Assembly (NCBI GenBank): GCA_945874825.1
Contig: CAMCIK010000005.1
Location: forward strand, 1-64,000
Direction of reading: 5' to 3'
From: Phenylobacterium deserti
Lineage (GTDB): Bacteria > Pseudomonadota > Alphaproteobacteria > Caulobacterales > Caulobacteraceae
Length of the DNA stretch: 64,000 bases
Positions 14,630 to 23,224 of the stretch are shown here, one piece after another. Numbering within the stretch: position 1 is the first letter of the stretch; every line of letters starts with the position of its first letter. A program made the position numbers and the translations under genes. The notes beneath the pieces were generated by a model. That model saw only the letters and a list, made by a program, of their open reading frames with translations. It made no database searches and was not told where the DNA came from.

Positions 14630-15910
14630 ATGGCGCACGACCAGACCGCGGACCGCTCCCGGCTGCGCTCCATCCTGGCGGCCTCGGCGGGCAATATGGT
14701 CGAGACCTTCGACTGGTTCGTCTACGCGGCCTTCGCCCTTTACTTCGCCCCTGTCTTCTTCCCGAAGGGAGACCAGACCGCCCAGCTGCTGGGATCGGCG
14801 GCGGTCTATGCCGTCGGCTTCCTGGCCAGGCCCTTCGGCGCCTGGATCATGGGGCTCTACGGCGACCGGGCGGGGCGGCGTTCGGCCATGATCGCCTCGG
14901 TGGCCCTCATGTGCCTGGGCTCCCTGATCATCGGCCTGTGCCCGGGGCATGACCAGATCGGCCTGGCGGCCCCCGCCATCCTGGTCTTCGCCCGCATTCT
15001 CCAGGGCGTCAGCATGGGCGGGGAGTACGGCGCGAGCGCCACCTACCTCTCGGAGATGGCGGCAAGGGACCGGCGCGGCTTCTGGTCGGGGATCTTCTAC
15101 TCCACCCTGATGACCGGCCAGCTCCTGGCCCTCCTGCTCCTGCTTGTCCTGACCGCCGTCCTGACGCCGGACCAGATGACCGCCTGGGGCTGGCGGGTGG
15201 CCTTCATCATCGGCGCCCTGATCGCGGCAACGGTCCTGCTGATGCGGCGGGGGATGGAAGAGACCCCGTCCTTCAAGGCCCGGGACTCCTCGCCCACGGC
15301 GACCTGGCGACTGGTGCGCGATCACCCCCGCGAGACCCTGACCGTCATGGGCCTGACCGCCGGTGGGACCCTCGCCTACTACACCTTCGGCACCTACATG
15401 CAGAAGTTCCTGGTCAACACCTCGGGCTTCTCGAAGGACCAGTCGAACCTGATCACCACGGCGGCCCTGGCCGTCTTCGTCCTTCTCCAGCCCCTGTCCG
15501 GCGCCCTTTCCGACCGCTTCGGCCGACGGGCCCTGCTCCTGGCCTTCGGGATCGGCGGGGCGCTGATGACCTGGCCCGCCCTCTCCACCCTTGCGGTAAC
15601 CCGCGATCCCTGGGCCGCCTTCCTGATCGTGGTCGGCTGCCTTGCCGTGATCAGTGGCTACACCTCGGTAAGCGCCATCGTGAAGGCCGAGATGTTCCCG
15701 ACGGAGATCCGCGCCCTGGGGGTCGCCCTGCCCTACGCCATCGCCAACGCCCTGTTCGGGGGCACCGCCGAGTTCGTGGCCCTCAGCTTCAAGAGCGCGG
15801 GGCGTGAGCCGGGCTTCTACATCTACGTGACAGCGGTGATCCTGTTGTCCCTCGCGACCTACGTCCTCATGCCGGACACCCGGCGGACCAGCCGCATCCG
15901 CGAAGACTGA
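14630..15910 (+). CDS. Metabolite:H+ symporter (MHS family, KgtP/ShiA-like MFS)
   Basis: A 426-residue, 12-helix MFS carrier of the MHS type. It starts at ATG 14630 with ASAGNMVETFDWFVYAAFA, the family's helix 1 motif, followed by the loop 2-3 signature GLYGDRAGRRSAM and ILQGVSMGGEYGASATYLSE in helix 4. Known members import 2-oxoglutarate, shikimate, citrate, proline or betaine; the substrate here cannot be read from sequence. The divergent ilvD gene hints at an organic-acid substrate (inference). An in-frame upstream extension to 14339 overlaps ilvD and lacks family similarity, so it was not used. Confidence 0.85.
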   Translation: MAHDQTADRSRLRSILAASAGNMVETFDWFVYAAFALYFAPVFFPKGDQTAQLLGSAAVYAVGFLARPFGAWIMGLYGDRAGRRSAMIASVALMCLGSLIIGLCPGHDQIGLAAPAILVFARILQGVSMGGEYGASATYLSEMAARDRRGFWSGIFYSTLMTGQLLALLLLLVLTAVLTPDQMTAWGWRVAFIIGALIAATVLLMRRGMEETPSFKARDSSPTATWRLVRDHPRETLTVMGLTAGGTLAYYTFGTYMQKFLVNTSGFSKDQSNLITTAALAVFVLLQPLSGALSDRFGRRALLLAFGIGGALMTWPALSTLAVTRDPWAAFLIVVGCLAVISGYTSVSAIVKAEMFPTEIRALGVALPYAIANALFGGTAEFVALSFKSAGREPGFYIYVTAVILLSLATYVLMPDTRRTSRIRED

Positions 15911-15914
15911 GGTC

Positions 15915-17807
15915 TCAGGCGTCCGGCGGGACGTCGAAGCTGCGGGGCTCGAGGCCCGCAAGGCGTCGTCGCCAGGCGACCTCGAAAGCGACCTCAACCT
16001 GGCGGCGGGTCCTGTCGGTGTCGAAGAGGGGTGCCGTGGCGAGGTTGGCGGTGAGCTTGTCCCTCAGGGCGCCCAGGCGGTCGGGATCCCGCGCCAGGGC
16101 CAGGGCGAGATCGCGGTAGGCCTCCAGCGAAGACGTCGCCAGTTCCGGCAGGCCAACGGCCCGCAGGAGGGAGGCGGCGACCCGGGCCGCAAAGCTGCGG
16201 CCCACGCAGGTCACCAGGGGCAAACCGGCCCAGAGGGCGTCGCTGGCCGTGGTGTGGGCATTGTACGGCAGGGTGTCGAGGAAGAGGTCCGCCAGCCGGT
16301 GCCGGGCCAGGTGTTCCGGCAGGGCCCGCTTGGGGGCGAAGATCAGCCGGTCCGGATCCAGACCCCGGCGGGTGGCCTCGGCGCGGAGGTTGGCCTCGAT
16401 GACCGGATCACCGCCAAGCAGCCAGAGGACCGAGCCCGGGACGGCGGCGAGGAGATCGGCCCAGACATCGAATACGGGGGGGGTGATCTTGTAGCTGGCA
16501 TTGAAGCAACAGAAGACGAAGCCGTGCTCGGGCAGCCCCGCCTCGCCACGGGTCGGCGTTTCTTCGGCGATCCGGCGGCGGTTGTCATTCGGCTGGTAGG
16601 CGAAGGGAAGCCGGATGATCTTCTCGTCGTAATTGACGGATTCTGCTTCCGGAATGACGACAGGATCCGCCAGGATGTAGTCGGCGGCGAGGGTTCCCAT
16701 GGCGCCGGGATAGCCGAGGTAGTTGATCTGCAGGGGCGCGCACCGGCGCACGTAGATCCCCGGCCGACAGAAGGTCGTGAAGCCGTTGAGGTCCACGGCG
16801 ATGTCCACGCCGGCCTGCCGCATGTGCGCGACAATGGCCTCGTCGCTCCAGGCCGAGACATCCGTGAACTGGTCGCAGGCCACCGCCACCCGGCGCCGCA
16901 TGTCATCGTCCGCCTGCGGCGGCAGGGCGTAGCCATGGATCTCGAAGCGCGAACGGTCGTGCGCCTCCAGGAGCCCTGCCAGGAGCTGGGAGACCGCGTG
17001 GGTGCGGAAGTCCGACGAGACATAGGCGACGCGGATCCGGTCATGGACCTGGGTCTCGCCCCGCCAGGCCGGCGCGGGAAGCTCCGGGAAGCGGACCTTC
17101 ATGTGCGTACGCACGCAGGCCATCTGGTCCGCAGGATCGTCGTTGTGGGCGAGGAAGGTGAAGGGGATGGTGACGGGCTCGCCGCGCCGCACCCCCTCGC
17201 GCACCTCGGACTGGAGGTCCGCGAAGTCCCGCCAATCACAGCAGCGCATCTGCTGGTCCAGGAGGGCGCCGGTGAGGTCCGGAAGGATCGGGTTCAGGCT
17301 TCGCGCGGCGCGATAGGACTGGACGGCCTCGGCATGTCGCTTAAGGGCCGATAGGAGGTGGCCGCGGTTAGCGTGGCCGAGGGCATAGCCCGGGTCCGCC
17401 GCCAGGGCGAGGTCAAGGGCCTCCAGGGCCTCGCGGTTCCGCCCCAGGCTGCGCAAGGCGTTGGACCTGAGATTGTGGGCATCCGCCGAGCCTGTGTCCT
17501 GGGCGGCCGCGCGGCTGGCGAAGTCCAGGGACCGCGGGTCATCGCCAAGCGTCCGAAAGGCCCGGCTCAGGGCGAGCAGGGCCTCGATCCGGCCGGGTTC
17601 GCGCTCCACGAGACCGGTCCAGAGGGCGATCGCCTCGCGCACCCGACCCTGGCCGCGCTCGGCCACACCGAGATTGTAGGTCGCATGGCCATGGCCCGGG
17701 ACGAGGCCGAGCACCTCACGGTAGCCGGAAATGGCGGCCTGGACGCGGCCGGCCCTGTGGTGGGCGATGGCCGCGTTGAAGAGGCCCTCGACGTCCCTGT
17801 CCGTCAC
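15915..17807 (-). CDS. TPR-containing SPINDLY/OGT-like glycosyltransferase (GT41)
   Basis: A 630-residue protein with several TPR units in the first 200 residues (AIAHHRAGRVQAAISGYREV, ALGHANRGHLLSALKRHAEA) and a C-terminal GT41 O-GlcNAc-transferase-type domain. Diagnostic segments include RVAYVSSDFRTHAVSQLL, DLNGFTTFCRPGIYVRRCAP, INYLGYPGAMG, FVFCCFNASYKITP, and DLFLDTLPYNAHTTASDALW with GLPLVTCVG. Family members O-glycosylate Ser/Thr of proteins, and in related bacteria may act on flagellins; the target here is unknown. The GTG start overlaps the glutathione peroxidase stop by 4 nt, so the two are coupled. The 3' end faces the MHS transporter with only 4 bp between. Confidence 0.87.
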   Translation of the reverse strand: MTDRDVEGLFNAAIAHHRAGRVQAAISGYREVLGLVPGHGHATYNLGVAERGQGRVREAIALWTGLVEREPGRIEALLALSRAFRTLGDDPRSLDFASRAAAQDTGSADAHNLRSNALRSLGRNREALEALDLALAADPGYALGHANRGHLLSALKRHAEAVQSYRAARSLNPILPDLTGALLDQQMRCCDWRDFADLQSEVREGVRRGEPVTIPFTFLAHNDDPADQMACVRTHMKVRFPELPAPAWRGETQVHDRIRVAYVSSDFRTHAVSQLLAGLLEAHDRSRFEIHGYALPPQADDDMRRRVAVACDQFTDVSAWSDEAIVAHMRQAGVDIAVDLNGFTTFCRPGIYVRRCAPLQINYLGYPGAMGTLAADYILADPVVIPEAESVNYDEKIIRLPFAYQPNDNRRRIAEETPTRGEAGLPEHGFVFCCFNASYKITPPVFDVWADLLAAVPGSVLWLLGGDPVIEANLRAEATRRGLDPDRLIFAPKRALPEHLARHRLADLFLDTLPYNAHTTASDALWAGLPLVTCVGRSFAARVAASLLRAVGLPELATSSLEAYRDLALALARDPDRLGALRDKLTANLATAPLFDTDRTRRQVEVAFEVAWRRRLAGLEPRSFDVPPDA

Positions 17808-18298
17808 GCGCCGGCGGGTGCGGCGAGGGCCGCCTCCACTGCCGAGACGATCTCAGGGGCCTGCGGGTCGGTGCGCGGGCCGAAGGCGGCGATCAACTGC
17901 CCGTCGCGCCCCACCAGGAGCTTGTGGAAGTTCCAGGTCGGATCCGCCGTCTCACCCAGGGTTTCGAGGGCCCATTTGTAGAAGGGATGAGCCGAGGCGC
18001 CCTTGACGTCCGCCTTGGCGGTCAGGGGGAAGTCGATCTTGAAACGGGTCTCGCAGAATGCCTTGATCTCGGCCTCGGTCCCGGGCTCCTGGCCCATGAA
18101 CTGGTTGCAGGGCACGCCCAGGACGGTGAGGCCCTGCTCCCGGTACTGCGCGTAGAGGGCCTCAAGCCCCTCGTACTGGGGGGTCAGGCCGCAGCGGGAG
18201 GCGGTGTTGACCACCAGGACGGCGCGGTCGCGGAACTCCGTCATAGGCAGGGGCAGGCCATCGATGGACGTGAAGTCGAAATCATAGAGGCGGGTCAT
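17804..18298 (-). CDS. Glutathione peroxidase (cysteine type)
   Basis: A 164-residue thioredoxin-fold peroxidase that reduces hydroperoxides using glutathione or thioredoxin. Its signatures are VNTASRCGLTPQYEGLEALY with a peroxidatic Cys (not selenocysteine), VLGVPCNQFMGQEPG with the resolving-type Cys and catalytic Gln region, and WNFHKLLVGRDG containing the conserved Trp-Asn-Phe. A strong Shine-Dalgarno (AAAGGAGAT) sits 5 nt before the ATG. It is translationally coupled to the GT41 gene downstream, and follows the Gfo/Idh oxidoreductase gene by 21 bp, so the three are probably an operon. Confidence 0.92.
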   Translation of the reverse strand: MTRLYDFDFTSIDGLPLPMTEFRDRAVLVVNTASRCGLTPQYEGLEALYAQYREQGLTVLGVPCNQFMGQEPGTEAEIKAFCETRFKIDFPLTAKADVKGASAHPFYKWALETLGETADPTWNFHKLLVGRDGQLIAAFGPRTDPQAPEIVSAVEAALAAPAGA

Positions 18299-18319
18299 AG
18301 CGATCTCCTTTGGGTGCGG

Positions 18320-19258
18320 TCAGACATGGTGGCGGGGACCGGATTCGTCCACCGCCCGCTCGATGGCAAGGGCCAGGTCGAGGGCCCGGGCCGCCTCTTC
18401 GCCGGTGACCACCGGACGATCCAGGTCCCCCCTCACGCAGGCCAGGAAGGCCCCTACGCTCGCCCCGAGGGGATCCCGCGCGCCCGGGGTCTCGGCAAAG
18501 TCCGGGTTCAGGTCGAACCCCGTTGTGTTGCGGAATGTCCGGGCCAGGAAGTCGATCTCGAGCTCACCGGAAGGATAGACGACCCGCATGGTCCGCTTGC
18601 GCTCCGGCGCCATCCGTGAGGCGTCGAAGAGAGCTGTGAAGCCGTCATCGAAGGTCACTTCGGCGCGCACGGCGTCCAGGCCGCCACTGTAGGCGACGTC
18701 GCCCTCCCCCTCCGCCGCCAGGGGCGACCCCGAGTTCAGGGACAGGGCCAGGTCCAGGTCGTGGATCATCAGGTCGAGGATCACCGAAATGTCGAGGCTG
18801 CGCTGGCTCTGCGGCCCCTGGCGCACGGCTTCGAGCCGAAGCGGCCGCTCGGGAGCGCTGAACAGGCCAATGGCCTGGAAAACCACGCGCTCCTGATGGC
18901 CGCAGGCGACGACCAGTCCACGGCGGCTGGCCTCCAGAAGGATGCGGTCCGCCTGCTCAAGGTCCACCGCGAGCGGCTTCTCCACGTAGACGGGATGTCC
19001 GGCCTGGAGCGCGGCCAGCGCCCCCTCGGCGTGGCGGACCCCTGGCGAGGCCACGGTCACCACGTCCACACTGGCGAGGAAGGTGTCGAGGTCATCGAAG
19101 GCCGATGCCTCATGCCGGGCGGCAACCTCCCGGGCCCGTTCGAGGTCTGGATCAAAGACAGCGGTGAGGCGGGCACCCTGGGCCTGCGCGTATTGGCGCG
19201 CATGGTAGCCGCCGAAAACACCGGCCCCGATCACGCCGCCCCTCAGGACCTTGTTCAT
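18320..19258 (-). CDS. Gfo/Idh/MocA family oxidoreductase
   Basis: A 312-residue NAD(P)-dependent dehydrogenase with a Rossmann N-terminus (RGGVIGAGVFGGYHARQYA), the family motif VYVEKPLAVDLEQAD containing the conserved EKP Lys near residue 95, and a C-terminal alpha/beta substrate domain. The family acts on sugars, inositols and related polyols; a few members work on biliverdin or nucleotide sugars. The companion glycosyltransferase two genes downstream might suggest nucleotide-sugar metabolism, but that is only inference. It starts with ATG at 19258 and leads the likely operon with gpx and the GT41 gene. Confidence 0.87.
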   Translation of the reverse strand: MNKVLRGGVIGAGVFGGYHARQYAQAQGARLTAVFDPDLERAREVAARHEASAFDDLDTFLASVDVVTVASPGVRHAEGALAALQAGHPVYVEKPLAVDLEQADRILLEASRRGLVVACGHQERVVFQAIGLFSAPERPLRLEAVRQGPQSQRSLDISVILDLMIHDLDLALSLNSGSPLAAEGEGDVAYSGGLDAVRAEVTFDDGFTALFDASRMAPERKRTMRVVYPSGELEIDFLARTFRNTTGFDLNPDFAETPGARDPLGASVGAFLACVRGDLDRPVVTGEEAARALDLALAIERAVDESGPRHHV

Positions 19259-19372
19259 TCTCTGCTCCGGAATCCTCGGTTGCGCCTAGCATTCCGCGCC
19301 TCCAGACGCCACCTTGGGGACAGTTACAGCCCGGCGGCACCGTCGCCGCATCAAGACATTTAGGGGGAAGAC

Positions 19373-20389
19373 ATGACCACATCCCGGGAAATCCGCCTGC
19401 GCAGCCGACCGCAGGGCCTGCCCGCTGCCGCCAACTTCGAGCTGGCCTCCGTCGACCTGCCGGCGCCGGGCGCAGGAGAGGTCCAGGTCCGCAACACCTG
19501 GATGACCGTCGATCCCTACATGCGCGGCCGCATGAACGACGTGAAGAGCTATGTTCCGCCCTTCCAGCTGGGCCGCCCCCTCGAGGGCGGTGCCATCGGC
19601 GAAGTGATCGCCTCGAACGACCCGTCCCTGAAGCCCGGCGATATCGTCCAGTCCAACTTCGGCTGGCGGGAGGCCTTCAACGCTCCGGCGGCGTCGGTAC
19701 AGAAGCTCGACACCCATGGCCTGCCGACCGAAGCCTTCCTGGGTGTCGCCGGCATGCCGGGCCTGACCGCCTACGCCGGCCTGCTGCGCGTGGCCGCCCT
19801 CAAGCCGGGTGACGTGGTCTTTGTCTCCGGTGCCGCCGGTGCCGTGGGCTCCCTGGTCTGCCAGATCGCCAAGCTGAAGGGCCACAAGGTCATCGCCTCG
19901 GCCGGCGGTGCCGAGAAGGCCCGCTTCCTCAAGGACGAAATCGGGGTCGACGCGGTGATCGACTACAAGGCCACAGGCGACTCCGCCGCCGCCCTGACGG
20001 CCGCCCTTGCCGAAGCGGCTCCAGAGGGGATCGACGTCTACTTCGACAATGTCGGGGGCGGACACCTCGAGGCGGCCCTCAACGCGGCCCGCCCCTACGC
20101 CCGCTTCGCCATCTGCGGCATGATCTCCATGTACAACGCCGAGGCGCCGGTTCCCGGTCCTTCGAACATGGCCCTGATCATTGGCAAGAACCTGCGGCTG
20201 GAAGGCTTCATCGTCTCCAACCACTGGGACATGATGGGCGACTTCCTGAAGGAACTCGGCGCCTGGCACGGACAGGGCAAGCTGAAGTGGCGCCAGACGG
20301 TGCGTGAAGGCATCGCCTCGGCGCCGGACGCCTTCATCGGCCTCTTCACCGGTGCCAACATGGGCAAGATGCTGGTCAAGCTGGCCTAG
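19373..20389 (+). CDS. NADP-dependent alkenal/one reductase (zinc-free MDR family)
   Basis: A 338-residue medium-chain reductase related to YncB/CurA and leukotriene-B4 dehydrogenases, which reduce alpha,beta-unsaturated carbonyls with NADPH. It shows the N-terminal IRLRSRPQGLPAAANFEL, VDPYMRGRM near 48, the nucleotide-binding loop VSGAAGAVGSLVCQIAKLKG near 155, and YFDNVGGGHLEAAL near 225. The Zn-binding residues of alcohol dehydrogenases are absent. GGGGGAAG lies just before the ATG. The end overlaps the convergent haloalkane dehalogenase by 4 nt. A detoxification role is plausible. Confidence 0.88.
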   Translation: MTTSREIRLRSRPQGLPAAANFELASVDLPAPGAGEVQVRNTWMTVDPYMRGRMNDVKSYVPPFQLGRPLEGGAIGEVIASNDPSLKPGDIVQSNFGWREAFNAPAASVQKLDTHGLPTEAFLGVAGMPGLTAYAGLLRVAALKPGDVVFVSGAAGAVGSLVCQIAKLKGHKVIASAGGAEKARFLKDEIGVDAVIDYKATGDSAAALTAALAEAAPEGIDVYFDNVGGGHLEAALNAARPYARFAICGMISMYNAEAPVPGPSNMALIIGKNLRLEGFIVSNHWDMMGDFLKELGAWHGQGKLKWRQTVREGIASAPDAFIGLFTGANMGKMLVKLA

Positions 20390-21303
20390 CCGCTGGCGAA
20401 GGACCTCAGGGCGGCCTCGGCGACGGGGCCGCCCCATTCCTGAACGAAGTGCCCGGCCTCCGGGATGACCAGGGGTTCGGGGCAGTTGCGCAGGCTGCGG
20501 CGCAGGTCCTCCATGACCGGGGGCCCAAGGACCATGTCGGCACCACCGATGGCCATGAAGACCTTCCCGTCGAAGTCCTCAGACCAGAAGGCCTTGGCCG
20601 CAAGGCTCTCCTCTATCCCCTCCATGCCGGGATCGGTCATGACCCGCTCGGGGAAGGCCCGGACGCCGGCCTTGTAGCGGATGTCCGGGAAGGGGGCGTC
20701 GTAGGCGGCGCACTCGGCCTCGGAGAGGTGGGGACACCCGCGCCCGATCAGGGCGCCCACGGCCATGTCCGGATTGGCCTTGGCGTAGGCCCGCCAGGCC
20801 AGGAAACCCTCGGAAGGTGGTGTCCCCGTCGCCAGGGTGGTGTTCATGACGATCAGCCGGGAGAGCCGGCCCCGGAAGCCTTCGTCCACGGGCAGGGTCA
20901 GGCCGATCAGCCCGCCCCAGTCCTGGACCACCAGGGTGATGTTCCGCAGGTCCAGTCGGTCCACCAGGGCCAGCAACATCCGTCGGTGGAAATGGAAGCC
21001 GTAGACAGCGTCATCCACCGGCTTGTCCGACCGTCCGAAACCGAACAGGTCCGGCGCGACGACCCTCGCGCCCGACGCCAGGAAGACCGGGATCATTCGC
21101 CGGTAGAGATAGCTCCAGGTCGGCTCGCCATGCAGGCACAGGAAGGTGGGCTGTGGCCCCTGCGCGTCCGGTCGGGCACCCTCGTCGATCACCGCGCATC
21201 TCAGCGCCTCGTAGCCGGGCAGGTCGTCGATGTACCTGGGCGACCAGGGAAAATCAGGCAGGTCAGCGAAGCGGTCTTCTGGGGTGCGTAGGGTGCTAGT
21301 CAT
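20386..21303 (-). CDS. Haloalkane dehalogenase, DhlA-like (HLD-I)
   Basis: A 305-residue alpha/beta hydrolase that closely resembles the DhlA/HLD-I dehalogenases, which hydrolyse carbon-halogen bonds to alcohol and halide. The oxyanion/halide motif reads LHGEPTWSYLYRRMIPVF near residue 58; the nucleophile elbow VVQDWGGLIGL gives Asp128 and Trp129; and the C-terminal EAGHFVQEWG provides the catalytic His. The HGEPTWSYLYR form (rather than HGNPTSSYLWR) is characteristic of HLD-I. The lid region contains LIGRGCPHLSEAE. No transposon flanks it, and base use matches the host. It might also serve as an epoxide hydrolase-like enzyme, but the DW after the nucleophile argues for dehalogenation. Confidence 0.85.
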   Translation of the reverse strand: MTSTLRTPEDRFADLPDFPWSPRYIDDLPGYEALRCAVIDEGARPDAQGPQPTFLCLHGEPTWSYLYRRMIPVFLASGARVVAPDLFGFGRSDKPVDDAVYGFHFHRRMLLALVDRLDLRNITLVVQDWGGLIGLTLPVDEGFRGRLSRLIVMNTTLATGTPPSEGFLAWRAYAKANPDMAVGALIGRGCPHLSEAECAAYDAPFPDIRYKAGVRAFPERVMTDPGMEGIEESLAAKAFWSEDFDGKVFMAIGGADMVLGPPVMEDLRRSLRNCPEPLVIPEAGHFVQEWGGPVAEAALRSFASG

Positions 21304-21422
21304 TGAGGAGTTCCTTGCGGATCACCTCATACTCCCATGACCGCCATCTTCGGCCAAGTCCGCCCGTTGGCGCAGGGCCTCCCAGCGGTTAAAGTGAACC
21401 CGCACCAAACCGGAGCTTGCCT

Positions 21423-22322
21423 GTGTCCCGCTTGTTCAATGCTTACGTCATCGTCGACTGGAGCGCCGCCGCCAAGCCGACCACCGGGGCGGACTCCGTC
21501 TGGATCGGCGTCATGAAACGCGACGTCCGCTTCCGGCTGACCTTCGAGGCCTTCAATCCGCCAACCCGGGCGGAAGCCGAGAAGAAGCTCACCGTCCTGC
21601 TGGATGACTTCCGCAAGCGGTCGGAACGGGCCCTGCTGGGCTTCGACTTTCCCCTCGGTTTTCCGCGCGGCTTTGCCGCGGCCCTGAACCTGCCGGGTGA
21701 GGCGCCCTGGCGGGCCGCCTGGGACCAGCTGGACAGGATGGTCAAGGACAAGCCCGACAACACCAACAATCGGTTCGGCGTCGGCTCGGAGATCAACCGC
21801 CGGATGACTGGCGGCCCCTTCCCCTTCTGGGGCTGCCCGCCAAAGGACGCCCTCACGACCCTCCAGCCCAAGCGTACGCGCGAGCACGGTCCGGACGACC
21901 TGCCCGAGTTCCGCCACGCCGATGCGGCGGCCAAGGCGGCCTCGATCTGGAAGCTTTACTACAACGGCTCCGTGGGCGGGCAGGCCCTGCTGGGCATTCC
22001 CTTTGTGCGCCGCGTGCAGGCGGCCCGGGGCGAGGCCTTCCGGATCTGGCCCTTCGAGACGGGCTTCCACACCCTGTCTGAAGCCGATCTGGCGGGTGTC
22101 GAGGTGGTCGCCGCCGAGGTCTACCCCTCCCTCTACAAGGTCCAGCCCGGCCCGGGCGAGGTCAAGGACCTGGCCCAGGTCCGCACGACCGCCGAGCACT
22201 TCGCCCGCCTGGACGAGGCCGGAAAGCTCGGCTCGGTCTTCGGCCCCGGCAAGGGCCTCAGCCCCGAGATCGCCGTCGACGCCGAACGCGAGGAAGGCTG
22301 GATCCTGGGAGTCGAGGGCTAG
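21423..22322 (+). CDS. Conserved protein of unknown function (DUF429-like pattern)
   Basis: A 299-residue soluble protein starting at GTG 21423 (MSRLFNAYVIVDWSAAAKP), chosen because GGAG lies 7 nt before it; an in-frame TTG at 21417 is less likely. The opening IVDWSAA and the later LLGFDFPLGFPRGFAAAL recall the acidic strands of DUF429/RNase H-like folds (inference). Related alphaproteobacterial proteins are, as I recall, often labelled as cobalamin or molybdopterin related without experimental basis. No membrane helix or signal is seen. It diverges from the dehalogenase with about 120 bp between. I do not assign a function. Confidence 0.7.
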   Translation: MSRLFNAYVIVDWSAAAKPTTGADSVWIGVMKRDVRFRLTFEAFNPPTRAEAEKKLTVLLDDFRKRSERALLGFDFPLGFPRGFAAALNLPGEAPWRAAWDQLDRMVKDKPDNTNNRFGVGSEINRRMTGGPFPFWGCPPKDALTTLQPKRTREHGPDDLPEFRHADAAAKAASIWKLYYNGSVGGQALLGIPFVRRVQAARGEAFRIWPFETGFHTLSEADLAGVEVVAAEVYPSLYKVQPGPGEVKDLAQVRTTAEHFARLDEAGKLGSVFGPGKGLSPEIAVDAEREEGWILGVEG

Positions 22323-22328
22323 CCCTCA

Positions 22329-22343
22329 CCCGGCTTCGCCGGG
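22329..22343. repeat. Intergenic hairpin CCCGGC-TTC-GCCGGG
   Basis: A 6-bp GC-only stem with a 3-nt loop sits just after the stop of the preceding gene, with a second short inverted repeat (CCCC-CTGGGG) directly beside it. It lies between convergent genes. No T-tract follows, so it may be a REP-like intergenic element or a weak bidirectional terminator. Confidence 0.4.
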
Positions 22344-22402
22344 AGCCCCCCTGGGGAGCAATTGGTGAACGAGTCCCTCCCCTTCTGGGGCCGCCGACTC
22401 AG

Positions 22403-23224
22403 CTAGCCGAACCGCGCCAGGAAACTTGTCGGCGTCAGGCTGACATGGGCGTCCAGGGGCGGCACCAGTTCGAAGGCACGGGGTGACCGGGCGAAATTCC
22501 AGACCCGGACAAGACGCCAGGAGTCCCGGTTGCCGTTGGCGACCTCAAGTTCGTTGCGACTGATGTGAAAGGCCGACCGCTCCCAGCCGTTGGTGGTCTT
22601 GACCTCAACCAGACGAGGCCCGCCCTCGGGGGTGAAGCTGGCGATGTCGTAGCCGGTGCCGTCGCCATCGAGGTCCGACGTCCAGCGAACCTGGTCCGCA
22701 AGGTCTTCCCGGCCCGCACGCCGCAGGACATGGCGCTCGAAATCCAGGACCAGGGCCTCACCCCTTCTGCCAAGTTCTCGGTTGCGGGCGTCAGCCTCGG
22801 CGGGATCGAAGCGTTGGGCGATGGCCTCGGCCCGTACCTGATCGAGAATGGGCCGGTTGAGGGGCGCAGGCGGAGGCGCAAGAAACAACGACACCGCCTC
22901 AGAGAGCCCCGGCTCATGCACCCGGGATACCGGCTCATGCCTGCCAAGCTGACGCAGGACGGCGTCAATCAGCCGGGCCTGAAAGGCATGCGCCGGGAGA
23001 TAGCCCAGGATCCAGGGCTGGTTCAGCGCCTGCATGACGGCGCTGATGTTCCGGTGCTTGAACTCAATCGAATTGTGGGACCGATCTGGAAGCTGACCCT
23101 GAAGCGCACGATTGTGCTCAGCCTTGTTGTAACGCCGCCCCACCAGTTCAGCGGACAGCATCTCGAAATAGTCGGCGACGATCCGGTCGTTCTCGGTGTC
23201 GGTCCAGTCCCCGGCACCGGGCAT
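22403..23224 (-). CDS. DUF3883 domain protein, PD-(D/E)XK nuclease-like
   Basis: A 273-residue protein with an N-terminal helical region (DWTDTENDRIVADYFEML, then LVGRRYNKAEHNRALQGQL) and a C-terminal DUF3883 domain containing DLDGDGTGYDIASF and RLVEVKTTNGWE, the D...ExK pattern of restriction-endonuclease folds. DUF3883 occurs in restriction systems and DNA-processing proteins. The ATG at 23224 overlaps the stop of the MATE pump gene by 1 nt (TGATG), so it is translationally coupled. An in-frame extension back to 23347 would run inside the MATE gene and was rejected. No methylase or helicase lies nearby, so its biological role is open. Confidence 0.75.
   Translation of the reverse strand: MPGAGDWTDTENDRIVADYFEMLSAELVGRRYNKAEHNRALQGQLPDRSHNSIEFKHRNISAVMQALNQPWILGYLPAHAFQARLIDAVLRQLGRHEPVSRVHEPGLSEAVSLFLAPPPAPLNRPILDQVRAEAIAQRFDPAEADARNRELGRRGEALVLDFERHVLRRAGREDLADQVRWTSDLDGDGTGYDIASFTPEGGPRLVEVKTTNGWERSAFHISRNELEVANGNRDSWRLVRVWNFARSPRAFELVPPLDAHVSLTPTSFLARFG

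Noticed and set aside
17804-18298. Selenocysteine glutathione peroxidase
   Set aside because: The active-site codon encodes Cys (SRCGLT), so no recoding is needed.
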